Below are positions 1 to 4,628 of a stretch of 5,917 nucleotides of DNA, one piece after another. The first letter of the stretch is position 1, and the number at the start of each line of letters is the position of its first letter. The DNA is taken from assembly GCA_030613145.1 (NCBI GenBank), contig JAUWMM010000137.1, positions 1-5,917 of the forward strand. Direction: 5' to 3'. The translations under genes were made by a program, and so were the position numbers. The DNA is from Desulfobacterales bacterium. GTDB lineage: Bacteria > Desulfobacterota > Desulfobacteria > Desulfobacterales > C00003060. The notes under the pieces are model-generated. The model made no database searches. It had not been told where the DNA came from and was given only the letters and a program-made list of their open reading frames with translations.

Positions 1-370
1 GGCAGATGATATTCTGTGCTTGAATTAAGCTAACATATTGGTGTTGACTGATCAAGATTGAGTGCCTACACTTTCAATCGCTGTAAAGCGAAAACTTCTC
101 ACCGGGACCATAAAAAGTACGGATTTCTTGCCAGAACAACATCCTGAAATCAATTCATGCCTATTACATATACCATAAAATTGAAAAGGGCAAACCCCTG
201 AAAAAGGAACTGCCCTTATTGAAAAACGATATCACAGGAAATTTTTGGACATGATACGTGTGTAGATAGCAGGTATCTGCAGGCTACACCAGTAAAAAAA
301 ACAGGACCATTGCTGACTCTACCTAAACCATCATTAACATACGGAAGAACTTGATCTCAGCTATTGCATT
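1..370. other. Intergenic region without a recognisable gene
   Basis: No open frame here has both a credible ribosome binding site and a recognisable protein. A GTG-started frame at 62-178 (38 residues) has no clear Shine-Dalgarno sequence and resembles no family I know. A sigma70-like pair, TTGACT at 44-49 and TACACT at 67-72 with a 17-nt spacer, faces right but leads to no gene. The only structured element is the hairpin listed at 176-217. The region is the 3' flank of the leftward PilZ gene. Confidence 0.5.
176..217 (-). terminator. Possible rho-independent terminator downstream of the PilZ gene
   Basis: A 7-bp perfect inverted repeat, AAGGGCA at 186-192 and TGCCCTT at 211-217, encloses an 18-nt loop. 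Read on the minus strand, the stem is followed by TTTTCAATTTTAT, an interrupted U-rich tract. On the plus strand no T-run follows, so the minus strand is the sensible direction. It lies about 155 nt beyond the stop of the leftward PilZ gene. The long loop and interrupted T-tract make this only a moderate candidate. Confidence 0.4.
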
Positions 371-691
371 TTATGAACTTCTTAAAGTCATAATATAGCA
401 ATCTCTGTCAAAATGAATCGCCATTCCTTTTGAGGTTGAACGTACCATGCTTCCTGTGCAGCCCTTCAAACTCTTCACGTACTTAAATTCTTCAATGCTG
501 TCACTTGGAATTGTAAAATCCAGAATAAACCGTGTACCTTCAGGAAAAGACGTTAATGTATTAATGAATGTTCCGGAAGCAGATATGTCTCTGGTTTCAA
601 GATCTAACACCCTCTTCCTGCCTGTCGTTATAGGTTCCAGCCTTACAGGGAGTGGAAGAATAAACCTTTCATATTGACGTCTCTCTTTCAT
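371..691 (-). CDS. Single-domain PilZ protein (putative c-di-GMP receptor)
   Basis: This 106-residue protein consists of little more than one PilZ domain, which binds cyclic di-GMP and passes the signal to partner proteins in the cytoplasm. Both ligand-binding signatures are visible. The N-terminal RxxxR-type motif is RRQYER (residues 4-9). The D/NxSxxG motif is DISASG (residues 35-40). The usual late strand follows near residues 89-95 (GMAIHFD). There is no signal peptide, membrane segment or output domain, so it would act as a stand-alone adaptor. I chose the ATG at 691 because an AAGGTG ribosome binding site lies 6-7 nt upstream and the protein then begins at the conserved motif. The same frame could open 25 codons earlier at 766, but that extension is unlike PilZ proteins. 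It is monocistronic here, with a promoter at 794-822. Motility, polysaccharide or biofilm control is typical of the family, but the target cannot be told from this window. Confidence 0.85.
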   Translation of the reverse strand: MKERRQYERFILPLPVRLEPITTGRKRVLDLETRDISASGTFINTLTSFPEGTRFILDFTIPSDSIEEFKYVKSLKGCTGSMVRSTSKGMAIHFDRDCYIMTLRSS

Positions 692-793
692 TAACAACAC
701 CTTCGTGAGTGAGGTTCGAAGAGCAATAAATGTATCATAATAGAATTGGCATGAGATGCAGATCAACCATCAAAACAAGAAGTTCTATGAAAT

Positions 794-822
794 AAAATAT
801 GGTAGGGACGTTTGGATGTCAA
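794..822 (-). promoter_or_regulatory. Sigma70-like promoter of the PilZ gene
   Basis: On the minus strand there is a perfect TTGACA -35 box (822-817), a 17-nt spacer and a TATTTT -10 box (799-794, 4 of 6 consensus bases). The predicted transcript would start near 787, leaving a leader of about 95 nt before the ATG at 691. No other leftward gene lies between, so the PilZ gene is the natural target. Confidence 0.5.
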
Positions 823-1059
823 TACAAATATAAAAACCGTGTTCCTTCCGGAAAGGATGAGGACTCCTTGGTATAAATGAATATTTCCGGTCATACACGC
901 AAAAATTCGTGAGGGGTTAGGGCACGTTCTGCACGAATGGCCCCAAAGACAAAAGATTATAGGATGTCCCCAAAGATACTTTTACAAGGACCTGACCCTT
1001 TTGCCTTCCTACTTTCATTGGCCCTTACATATCCCCCCATAATAGACCCATTTTATGTC
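823..1059. other. Intergenic region between PilZ and toxin-antitoxin genes, repeat-rich
   Basis: Together with the flanking promoters this forms a gene-free stretch of more than 400 bases between the divergent PilZ and toxin-antitoxin units. It contains an inverted repeat, ATTCGTG at 905-911 and CACGAAT at 932-938, separated by 20 nt. About 45 nt further right is a copy of the ACAAGGACCTGACCC repeat. The mix of short inverted repeat and dispersed repeat resembles a remnant of a REP-like or small non-autonomous element. I see no coding content. Confidence 0.4.
984..998. repeat. ACAAGGACCTGACCC dispersed repeat, copy 1
   Basis: This 15-base sequence is identical to 1857-1871. Its GACCTGACCCTT part (989-1000) recurs at 3672-3683. 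Copies 1 and 2 flank the toxin-antitoxin module as direct repeats. The reverse complement, GGGTCAGGTC, is in my recollection a frequent intergenic motif in several bacterial groups, sometimes near REP-associated transposase genes. That association is from memory and was not tested. Confidence 0.7.
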
Positions 1060-1092
1060 TTGACAATAGGGCCACATTTGTGGCACTATAAA
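1060..1092 (+). promoter_or_regulatory. Promoter of the MazEF-like operon
   Basis: A perfect TTGACA -35 box lies at 1060-1065. The -10 could be CACTAT at 1084-1089 (18-nt spacer, 3 of 6 bases) or TATAAA at 1087-1092 (good box, but a 21-nt spacer). Either choice starts transcription about 15-25 nt before the antitoxin ATG. A 14-bp inverted repeat fills the spacer, so the promoter is probably repressible by the antitoxin or the toxin-antitoxin complex. Confidence 0.55.
1071..1084. promoter_or_regulatory. Candidate autoregulatory operator (GCCACA-TT-TGTGGC)
   Basis: Two perfect 6-bp half-sites, GCCACA and TGTGGC, are separated by TT and lie between the -35 and -10 boxes of the toxin-antitoxin promoter. 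Type II antitoxins with a ribbon-helix-helix fold usually bind such palindromes as dimers and shut off their own operon. A bound dimer here would block RNA polymerase directly. Binding is inferred from position and symmetry only. Confidence 0.5.
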
Positions 1093-1117
1093 AACAAATA
1101 ATTATGGGAGGGCTAAT

Positions 1118-1360
1118 ATGCTGATTCAAACCAAAATCCAGGTTAACCCAACAGACTATGAATTCATCAAGAAAGTCTACAAGGATTTTCGCTACAAAAG
1201 CCTAAGCGAATACATGCGAGAAGCCATTCATGCCAAGGTGAATCAAGACCGCAAAAGACTTCGGGAACAAAAAAGGATTGCAGCCATGGAAATGATTGGG
1301 AAAGCGCCATATAAGAACCTTTTTGAGTCAATAGAAGGAGAAGATTTTGAAAGCCGGTGA
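1118..1360 (+). CDS. Ribbon-helix-helix antitoxin of a MazEF-like type II system
   Basis: This 80-residue protein has two parts. Residues 4-42 have the pattern of a ribbon-helix-helix DNA-binding domain: a short basic strand (TKIQVNP), then two amphipathic helices with the turn KSLSEYMREAI. Residues 43-60 are a highly charged helix. The acidic tail ending in EGEDFESR resembles the toxin-wrapping extension of antitoxins paired with MazF/PemK toxins. The expected role is to bind and neutralise the downstream endoribonuclease and to repress the operon. A strong ribosome binding site, GGGAGGG at 1106-1112, lies 5 nt before the ATG. The gene overlaps the toxin gene by 14 nt, so translation of the two is coupled. 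I give no gene symbol because RHH antitoxins of this type are annotated variously. Confidence 0.85.
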   Translation: MLIQTKIQVNPTDYEFIKKVYKDFRYKSLSEYMREAIHAKVNQDRKRLREQKRIAAMEMIGKAPYKNLFESIEGEDFESR

Positions 1361-1706
1361 AATCTATTGGGTAAATCTTGATCCAACTATTGGCGATGAG
1401 ATCAAAAAAAGACGACCAATAGTCGTCTTGAACGGCGGTCATGATAAACATCTTAAACTTGCCATTGTTGTCCCTGTCACCGCATGGAGTTCGTATTGGG
1501 AGAAAAACCCGTTTTTTATTTCTTTAGAACCCAACACAAAGAGTGGCCTTAAGAAAAAGTCAGTGGTTGACTGTTTTCAGATTAGGGCTGTTAGCCACAA
1601 CAGATTCGCGGAAAAGATCGGGGAGCTTTCAAACGAAGAGATCGTCCGGATAAAGAGGTCAATTACCCTAATTCTTGACATCGAGCCGAAACACTGCGAG
1701 GAGTAA
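1347..1706 (+). CDS. mazF: MazF/PemK-family endoribonuclease toxin
   Basis: This 119-residue protein is a full-length MazF/PemK toxin, a sequence-specific mRNA interferase that cuts single-stranded RNA in the cytoplasm when the antitoxin is lost. The family opening GEIYWVNLDPTIGDE is at residues 4-18, followed by KKRRPIVVL. R23 and T45 (in PVT) align with the catalytic Arg and Thr of characterised MazF proteins. The conserved C-terminal segment QIRAVSHNRFAEKIGELS (residues 78-95) is also present, so no key part appears lost. The start is a TTG at 1347: a GAAGGAG ribosome binding site (1334-1340) lies 6 nt upstream and the protein then begins at the family's usual N-terminus. The 14-nt overlap with the antitoxin gene and the weak start codon fit a lower toxin yield than antitoxin. 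Cleavage specificity cannot be read from sequence. Confidence 0.9.
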   Translation: MKAGEIYWVNLDPTIGDEIKKRRPIVVLNGGHDKHLKLAIVVPVTAWSSYWEKNPFFISLEPNTKSGLKKKSVVDCFQIRAVSHNRFAEKIGELSNEEIVRIKRSITLILDIEPKHCEE

Positions 1707-1856
1707 TACCTTTTCCCCCGTCTCCCTTTCTCCACACCACTGAGCACAAAATAAGACAGGGAGCCCTATGTCTCCTGCCTCCAAACTTACTTGCTGTGTG
1801 CCAAGAATGAAGATTTATCCAGTGCAATTCGTGCAACGAAGCGCGAAGTGCATTTC

Positions 1857-1871
1857 ACAAGGACCTGACCC
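1857..1871. repeat. ACAAGGACCTGACCC dispersed repeat, copy 2
   Basis: Identical over 15 bases to 984-998. It lies between the toxin-antitoxin module and the methyltransferase cassette. It starts 45-50 bases before the left 31-bp direct repeat. The third, partial copy at 3672 stands at nearly the same distance before the right direct repeat. Confidence 0.7.
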
Positions 1872-1906
1872 CGCTGTCTTTTTTTAGTCAACATTAATCA
1901 GCGTCC

Positions 1907-1937
1907 ACCTGCCCGCTCGTGCCCCAGGCCGCCTCGC
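1907..1937 (+). repeat. 31-bp direct repeat, left copy
   Basis: This GC-rich sequence begins ACCTGCCCGCTC and ends GGCCGCCTCGC. It matches 3716-3746 at 29 of 31 positions in the same orientation. The two copies bracket the ParB-methyltransferase gene with its inverted repeats, about 1.8 kb apart. Each copy is preceded by GACCTGACCC about 45 bases upstream, so the duplicated unit is larger than the 31 bp of close match. Confidence 0.8.
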
Positions 1938-1976
1938 CTTGGTTGGCTGGCGGGCGCGCTTGCAATGGGAGGCGGG

Positions 1977-2005
1977 TCTGCGTTAATCTGCCTGCCCAGT
2001 TAAAT
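1977..2005. repeat. Outer imperfect inverted repeat, left arm
   Basis: This 29-nt arm matches the reverse complement of 3519-3547 at 23 of 29 positions, including a shared GCCTG-CCAGT core with one substitution. It has the look of the TCTGCGTTAATCTGC class of intergenic repeats. It lies 13 nt outside the perfect inner repeat on the left; the right arm lies 23 nt outside. Confidence 0.65.
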
Positions 2006-2018
2006 CTGATTTTGCTTT

Positions 2019-2035
2019 TATTTAACCGGGGCGGC
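2019..2035. repeat. Inner perfect 17-bp inverted repeat, left arm
   Basis: TATTTAACCGGGGCGGC is the exact reverse complement of 3479-3495. It points inwards just beyond the 3' end of the leftward methyltransferase gene. The two arms delimit a 1477-bp unit that holds one gene. Each outer end is a TA dinucleotide, which could be part of the repeat or a TA target duplication of the kind made by IS630/mariner-like transposases. Confidence 0.85.
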
Positions 2036-2045
2036 TGTATTTTCC

Positions 2046-3470
2046 CTATCCAATTTGTTTCAGGACTATCACATACCTGCTGGTAACACCCAGTATCCTT
2101 TTTTTCTGCATTGCGGCGACGACCACTGCACTGAAGCGTTGTGCGGACATTGGAGCCTGGATGATGTGGGTGTGCTGCCAGTCGGTTTTGTTCAGAATTC
2201 TGAGGTAGTCGTCTATCAGGATTGCCCCTTTGCCGGATTCTTCTGCCGCCGGTTTGCTCTGAAAATCCCGCCAGTCCGCGTTGATGAAAGCAAGCCTTGT
2301 TGTCTTTTTGGCATTGAGTTTCAGGAGAGCGAAGAAGGCCTCAAGGAATTCAAGGTATTCTTTCTTCGGCAGTCCGGATATGCTTTTCCTGTCATAGTCT
2401 GCGGCCTTTTTGTCAAAGTATGGCGGATCGAAGATGATGAGGTCGGCTTTTTCTTTTGAACTTACAGGCCAGGATAGGTGTTGATCTGGTGCTGGAGTCC
2501 ATGTGTGAGGTTCGATTTCGGGGCGTGTTTTTGGCCGGTCTGTCATATCAAACGCCCAGCATCTGCGGCTTAAGGCAAGGCAGGTGTCGGGGGTCACGCC
2601 TCCTCCCGCCATGGGGTCAAGGACCAGGTCATTCTGCTTTGAGAAATAGAAGAGGATGTGTGCTATCAGTTGCGCAGGGATGCGCCCCGGCCAGTCATCT
2701 CCGAATCTTTTATCACAATCATTCCATTCCCACTGGTCCCATGTCCTCAGTCCCCAGCCAAGTTCCTTGAATCTTTCAAGATCTTCTTTATCTTCCAGAG
2801 CCAGCGACCAGACCATTGGTTCTGTCCAGTTGTGCTTTTCTGCTACCTGAGAAACGGTGAAGCCTTTGGACAAATCTGTATTTGGCGGATTTGGCAATAC
2901 TGCCATTTTCGCCAAATGGTCACGGATCACCTCCCTGGCTTGTCCCAATCTCTTTGCAATCCTGTCCTGGGGAATACCGAGGCGATTCATGCGGAATATC
3001 TTGATGTCCATGCCCATCTGGGTTGCAGCTTTAAGGTCTGCTATGTAAGAGTCCACAGTTCGTCTCGCGCGTCCGATGGCCTTTCCGATATCCGCGGAGC
3101 TGAGACTGGAGTTTCTGGTGTATGCGCGTCGCGCCGTGTCTCTTGCCTCATCTTCTGTCAACTGTTTCGGGCCGATGGCTTTTTTAGCGGCATAGAGCAG
3201 CGGGTCTGTCCCATCCAGGTCCTTTATGACTGCTTCGACCTCTGCTACCCCGGTTGACTTGTAAGCGCTCCATCTGTGAGCCCCATCTAACAGACGGTAT
3301 CTGCCGGGCTTGCCAGGGTCAGGCTCCACTTCAATAGGCTCAAATTGGAAGCCGTCTCTGATGTTTTCGGCGAATATGCCGACACGCCTGGGATCGATCC
3401 CCTTTCTCGGATAAATATCTTCATCAAGGATGATTGAGGAAATGGGAATTTTTGTTGTCGGTTGAGTCAT
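2046..3470 (-). CDS. ParB-like domain / DNA N4- or N6-methyltransferase fusion protein
   Basis: This 474-residue protein joins two DNA-related parts. Residues 5-95 form a ParB/sulfiredoxin-like N-terminal domain with the box LLDGAHRWSAY (60-70). Three helix-turn-helix-like stretches follow near 122-143, 163-188 and 203-226, as in ParB-type proteins. Residues 260-474 form an aminomethyltransferase. The AdoMet-binding motif is LDPMAGGGVT (284-293), and the catalytic motif is DPPY (348-351, preceded by LIIF), typical of enzymes that methylate the exocyclic amine of adenine or cytosine. Motif I precedes motif IV. No restriction enzyme gene is adjacent, so it appears to be an orphan methylase; target base and sequence are unknown. 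The ATG at 3470 starts at the first ParB strand, but the ribosome binding site is poor (GGGGCGG, about 9 nt upstream) and lies in the inverted repeat. The frame is intact. The inverted and direct repeats on both sides suggest that the gene arrived as a cassette. Confidence 0.85.
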   Translation of the reverse strand: MTQPTTKIPISSIILDEDIYPRKGIDPRRVGIFAENIRDGFQFEPIEVEPDPGKPGRYRLLDGAHRWSAYKSTGVAEVEAVIKDLDGTDPLLYAAKKAIGPKQLTEDEARDTARRAYTRNSSLSSADIGKAIGRARRTVDSYIADLKAATQMGMDIKIFRMNRLGIPQDRIAKRLGQAREVIRDHLAKMAVLPNPPNTDLSKGFTVSQVAEKHNWTEPMVWSLALEDKEDLERFKELGWGLRTWDQWEWNDCDKRFGDDWPGRIPAQLIAHILFYFSKQNDLVLDPMAGGGVTPDTCLALSRRCWAFDMTDRPKTRPEIEPHTWTPAPDQHLSWPVSSKEKADLIIFDPPYFDKKAADYDRKSISGLPKKEYLEFLEAFFALLKLNAKKTTRLAFINADWRDFQSKPAAEESGKGAILIDDYLRILNKTDWQHTHIIQAPMSAQRFSAVVVAAMQKKRILGVTSRYVIVLKQIG

Positions 3471-3478
3471 AGTTTTTT

Positions 3479-3495
3479 GCCGCCCCGGTTAAATA
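3479..3495. repeat. Inner perfect 17-bp inverted repeat, right arm
   Basis: GCCGCCCCGGTTAAATA is the exact reverse complement of 2019-2035. It begins 8 nt upstream of the methyltransferase start codon and so overlaps that gene's leader and ribosome-binding region. The outermost bases are TA, as at the left arm. Confidence 0.85.
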
Positions 3496-3518
3496 CGCTG
3501 CGCTCCTCACTATCGTGA

Positions 3519-3547
3519 ATTTCACTGGACAGGCGGATTTTCGCGGA
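3519..3547. repeat. Outer imperfect inverted repeat, right arm
   Basis: This arm pairs with 1977-2005 at 23 of 29 positions. It lies upstream of the methyltransferase gene, in the leader or promoter zone. It is followed by further repeat-like sequence, CGCGGATTAACACTGATC, of the same general type. Confidence 0.6.
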
Positions 3548-3607
3548 TTAACACTGATCTTTTTCATAAAAAAGCAAAACCCAATTTGTTCTTTGTATTT
3601 AAAGCTC

Positions 3608-3637
3608 ATCTGCGTTTATCTGCGTGTATCTGTGGCT
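3608..3637. repeat. Three tandem 10-nt units (ATCTGCGTTT type)
   Basis: ATCTGCGTTT, ATCTGCGTGT and ATCTGTGGCT follow each other with an exact 10-nt period. Related sequence occurs on the left of the methyltransferase cassette (TCTGCGTTAATCTGC at 1977-1991). This resembles a class of degenerate intergenic repeats common in environmental bacteria. No function can be assigned. Confidence 0.55.
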
Positions 3638-3671
3638 GAGATATCTTCCTACACCAGTTGTATTCTTATTC

Positions 3672-3683
3672 GACCTGACCCTT
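3672..3683. repeat. GACCTGACCC dispersed repeat, copy 3 (partial)
   Basis: GACCTGACCCTT is identical to 989-1000. The ACAAG prefix present in the other two copies is absent. It lies 44 bases before the right 31-bp direct repeat, mirroring copy 2 and the left direct repeat. Confidence 0.6.
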
Positions 3684-3715
3684 CCAGCATCTTTTGAATT
3701 TCTGTTGACAGATAG

Positions 3716-3746
3716 ACCTGCCCGCTCATGCCCCTGGCCGCCTCGC
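3716..3746 (+). repeat. 31-bp direct repeat, right copy
   Basis: Matches 1907-1937 at 29 of 31 positions in the same orientation. The two differences are A for G and T for A near the centre. It closes the repeat-bounded block around the methyltransferase gene. Confidence 0.8.
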
Positions 3747-3778
3747 TCCGCCCTTTCATTGGTGACCCCATGTTTATA

Positions 3779-3794
3779 TCTTTCAGCTGAAAGA
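3779..3794. repeat. 16-bp perfect palindrome TCTTTCAGCTGAAAGA
   Basis: A perfect palindrome at the left edge of an AT-rich stretch, about 165 nt upstream of the small IS110-like ORF. It could be a protein-binding site, a stem at the end of a structured RNA, or part of an element end. Nothing in the sequence decides between these. Confidence 0.5.
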
Positions 3795-3888
3795 AAGGCA
3801 TAAAAGCATAGACGTTATATAATAAAATACCAAAAGGTTACGCCTATCACAATGGCATAATAAAAATTTATTTTCTTGTAGATAAAAA

Positions 3889-3956
3889 AATAACCTCCTG
3901 ATAGCATAGAGGCAAATTTTCCACAATTATAAACTCTAAGCTAAAAGGAGGCTATT
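3889..3956 (+). promoter_or_regulatory. Inverted repeat predicted to mask the ribosome binding site of the small ORF
   Basis: AATAACCTCCT at 3889-3899 can pair with AGGAGGCTATT at 3946-3956 in 10 of 11 positions, with one A-C mismatch. The right arm is the perfect Shine-Dalgarno sequence of the ORF starting at 3957. In RNA the CCTCCT arm would hide the ribosome binding site in a hairpin with a 46-nt loop. This suggests translational control, or a structural part of a non-coding RNA encoded at the left end of an IS110-type element. Folding has not been computed. Confidence 0.45.
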
Positions 3957-4076
3957 ATGAGTAACAAGGAGATTATCAGGCATGAGCAGTATTGTCAAAT
4001 GATCAAAGAGATTTCTGGATCAGATGAATATCTGATCGTTGGCCCCAAAGACACATACAACAACGAGAACGCGTAA
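3957..4076 (+). pseudogene. 39-residue ORF, probable N-terminal relic of an IS110-family transposase
   Basis: The ORF has an ideal ribosome binding site (AAAAGGAGG, 3943-3951, 5 nt before ATG) and ends at TAA 4074. It begins MSNKEIIRHEQYCQMI and contains the segment DEYLIVGPKDTYNN. From memory, IS110-family (DEDD) transposases often start this way and continue with YLIVG-IDVAK-D, where the Asp of IDVAK is catalytic. Here about four residues including that Asp seem to be missing, and the remaining 300 or so residues of the enzyme are absent. The product cannot be an active transposase. It may be a dead fragment, or a tiny protein kept by chance. The AT-rich structured leader fits the 5' non-coding end of an IS110 element. 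Family assignment is moderate because so little sequence is left. Confidence 0.5.
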
Positions 4077-4128
4077 CCCGGACAATAAATTTTTAGAGCT
4101 ATCATTTTGATGCCAAAAATATGGTTTT

Positions 4129-4152
4129 AAGAAGCGAAAAGAGCTTTTTTTT
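4129..4152 (+). terminator. Possible rho-independent terminator after the small ORF
   Basis: AAGAAGC (4129-4135) can pair with GCTTTTT (4143-4149) with one G-U pair around a 7-nt loop, and the T-run continues to 4152. The stem is AT-rich and weak. Its position, about 50 nt past the small ORF's stop codon, supports the reading. Confidence 0.35.
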
Positions 4153-4169
4153 AAGCGAGTTTAAAGTAA

Positions 4170-4496
4170 ATACAAGTAGACAGATCGGTCAGACCCGGAA
4201 TTATCGGTCGAATTACCCCGGCTTGGGCAAGATGCATTGGAGAAAAAATTTGGCATGACAGCCAACAGACTGAAAAATTAGCTGATGGATCTTTAGAATT
4301 GACTTTCCAGGTGGCTGGTCTTGAAGAAATTAAGAGATGGATTATGGGTTTAGGCCCCGAAGCTTGTGTTGAGGAACCTGAAAGGCTGAGAGATATGGTT
4401 AAGGCCGACTTGAAGAAATCTTTAATTCAATATGAAGGAATAAGGCCTGCGTTCATAGAACCTGATGTGCTGGAAAACCGATTGGATTATGCTTGA
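4170..4496 (+). pseudogene. C-terminal fragment of a WYL-domain transcriptional regulator
   Basis: The frame is open from just after a TAA at 4167 to TGA at 4494. From about 4206 it reads like the end of a WYL-type regulator: ITPAWARCIGEKIWHDSQ, then LADGSLELTFQVAGLEEIKRW, then GPEACVEEPERLRDMV and a helical tail. These proteins normally have an N-terminal winged helix and a WYL ligand-sensing domain, about 300-340 residues in all. Only the last 95 or so are present here, with no helix-turn-helix part upstream and no plausible start at the domain boundary. The TTG at 4299 has no good ribosome binding site. I read it as a 5'-truncated remnant. Bases 4207-4264 match 5858-5915 at roughly 80%, so a second WYL gene of the same subfamily lies to the right. 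WYL regulators often accompany phage-defence genes. Confidence 0.75.
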
Positions 4497-4628
4497 TGGT
4501 TTATTGACGCATCCAGTAAAATTCATGTATTTTTTCAAAATAGATATACAATTTGTCTGAATCGTTTATCTGTGTATGTGGTTCTCTAACATTTTAATAA
4601 TCTTGACTAATTACTTATTTATAGTTTA

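Larger units (their letters stand above)
1707..2045. other. Repeat-rich intergenic region between convergent toxin and methyltransferase genes
   Basis: I see no gene here. A weak hairpin (CAGGGAG at 1757-1763, CTCCTG at 1772-1777, one bulged G) has no T-run. A small perfect hairpin, TTCGT-GCA-ACGAA, lies at 1828-1840. Then come repeat copy 2 (1857-1871), the left direct repeat (1907-1937), and the left arms of the outer and inner inverted repeats (1977-2005, 2019-2035). The stretch 1908-1980 is much more GC-rich than its surroundings, which suggests a different origin. Confidence 0.6.
3471..3956. other. Repeat-rich intergenic region between the methyltransferase gene and the small IS110-like ORF
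   Basis: There is no gene in these 486 bases. The left part (3471-3750) holds the right arms of the two inverted repeats, three 10-nt tandem units, the third GACCTGACCC copy and the right direct repeat. The right part (3751-3956) is sharply more AT-rich. It carries a 16-bp palindrome, a TATAAT at 3818-3823 without a good -35 box, and an inverted repeat that involves a ribosome binding site. The composition change near 3770 probably marks a junction between two inserted pieces. Confidence 0.6.

Noticed and set aside
44..178. Promoter-like TTGACT/TACACT and a GTG-started 38-residue frame
   Set aside because: The frame's GTG at 62 lies within the promoter-like element, lacks a ribosome binding site and matches no known family.
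447..677. Plus-strand frame opposite the PilZ gene
   Set aside because: The minus strand has both PilZ motifs, a ribosome binding site and a promoter; the plus frame is its shadow.
1167..1451. Minus-strand frame opposite the toxin-antitoxin genes
   Set aside because: Antisense to two well-supported genes, with no family resemblance.
2055..3257. Several plus-strand open frames opposite the ParB-methyltransferase gene (2055-2459, 2456-2770, 2658-3257)
   Set aside because: They are antisense to a clearly coding gene, are rich in Cys, Ser and Phe, have no recognisable domain and lack convincing ribosome binding sites.
3608..3637. CRISPR-like array from the 10-nt units
   Set aside because: Units are contiguous with no spacers and are far too short for CRISPR repeats.
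3424..3697. Short frames 3424-3609 (minus) and 3515-3697 (plus)
   Set aside because: They run through inverted and tandem repeats and have no ribosome binding site or domain.
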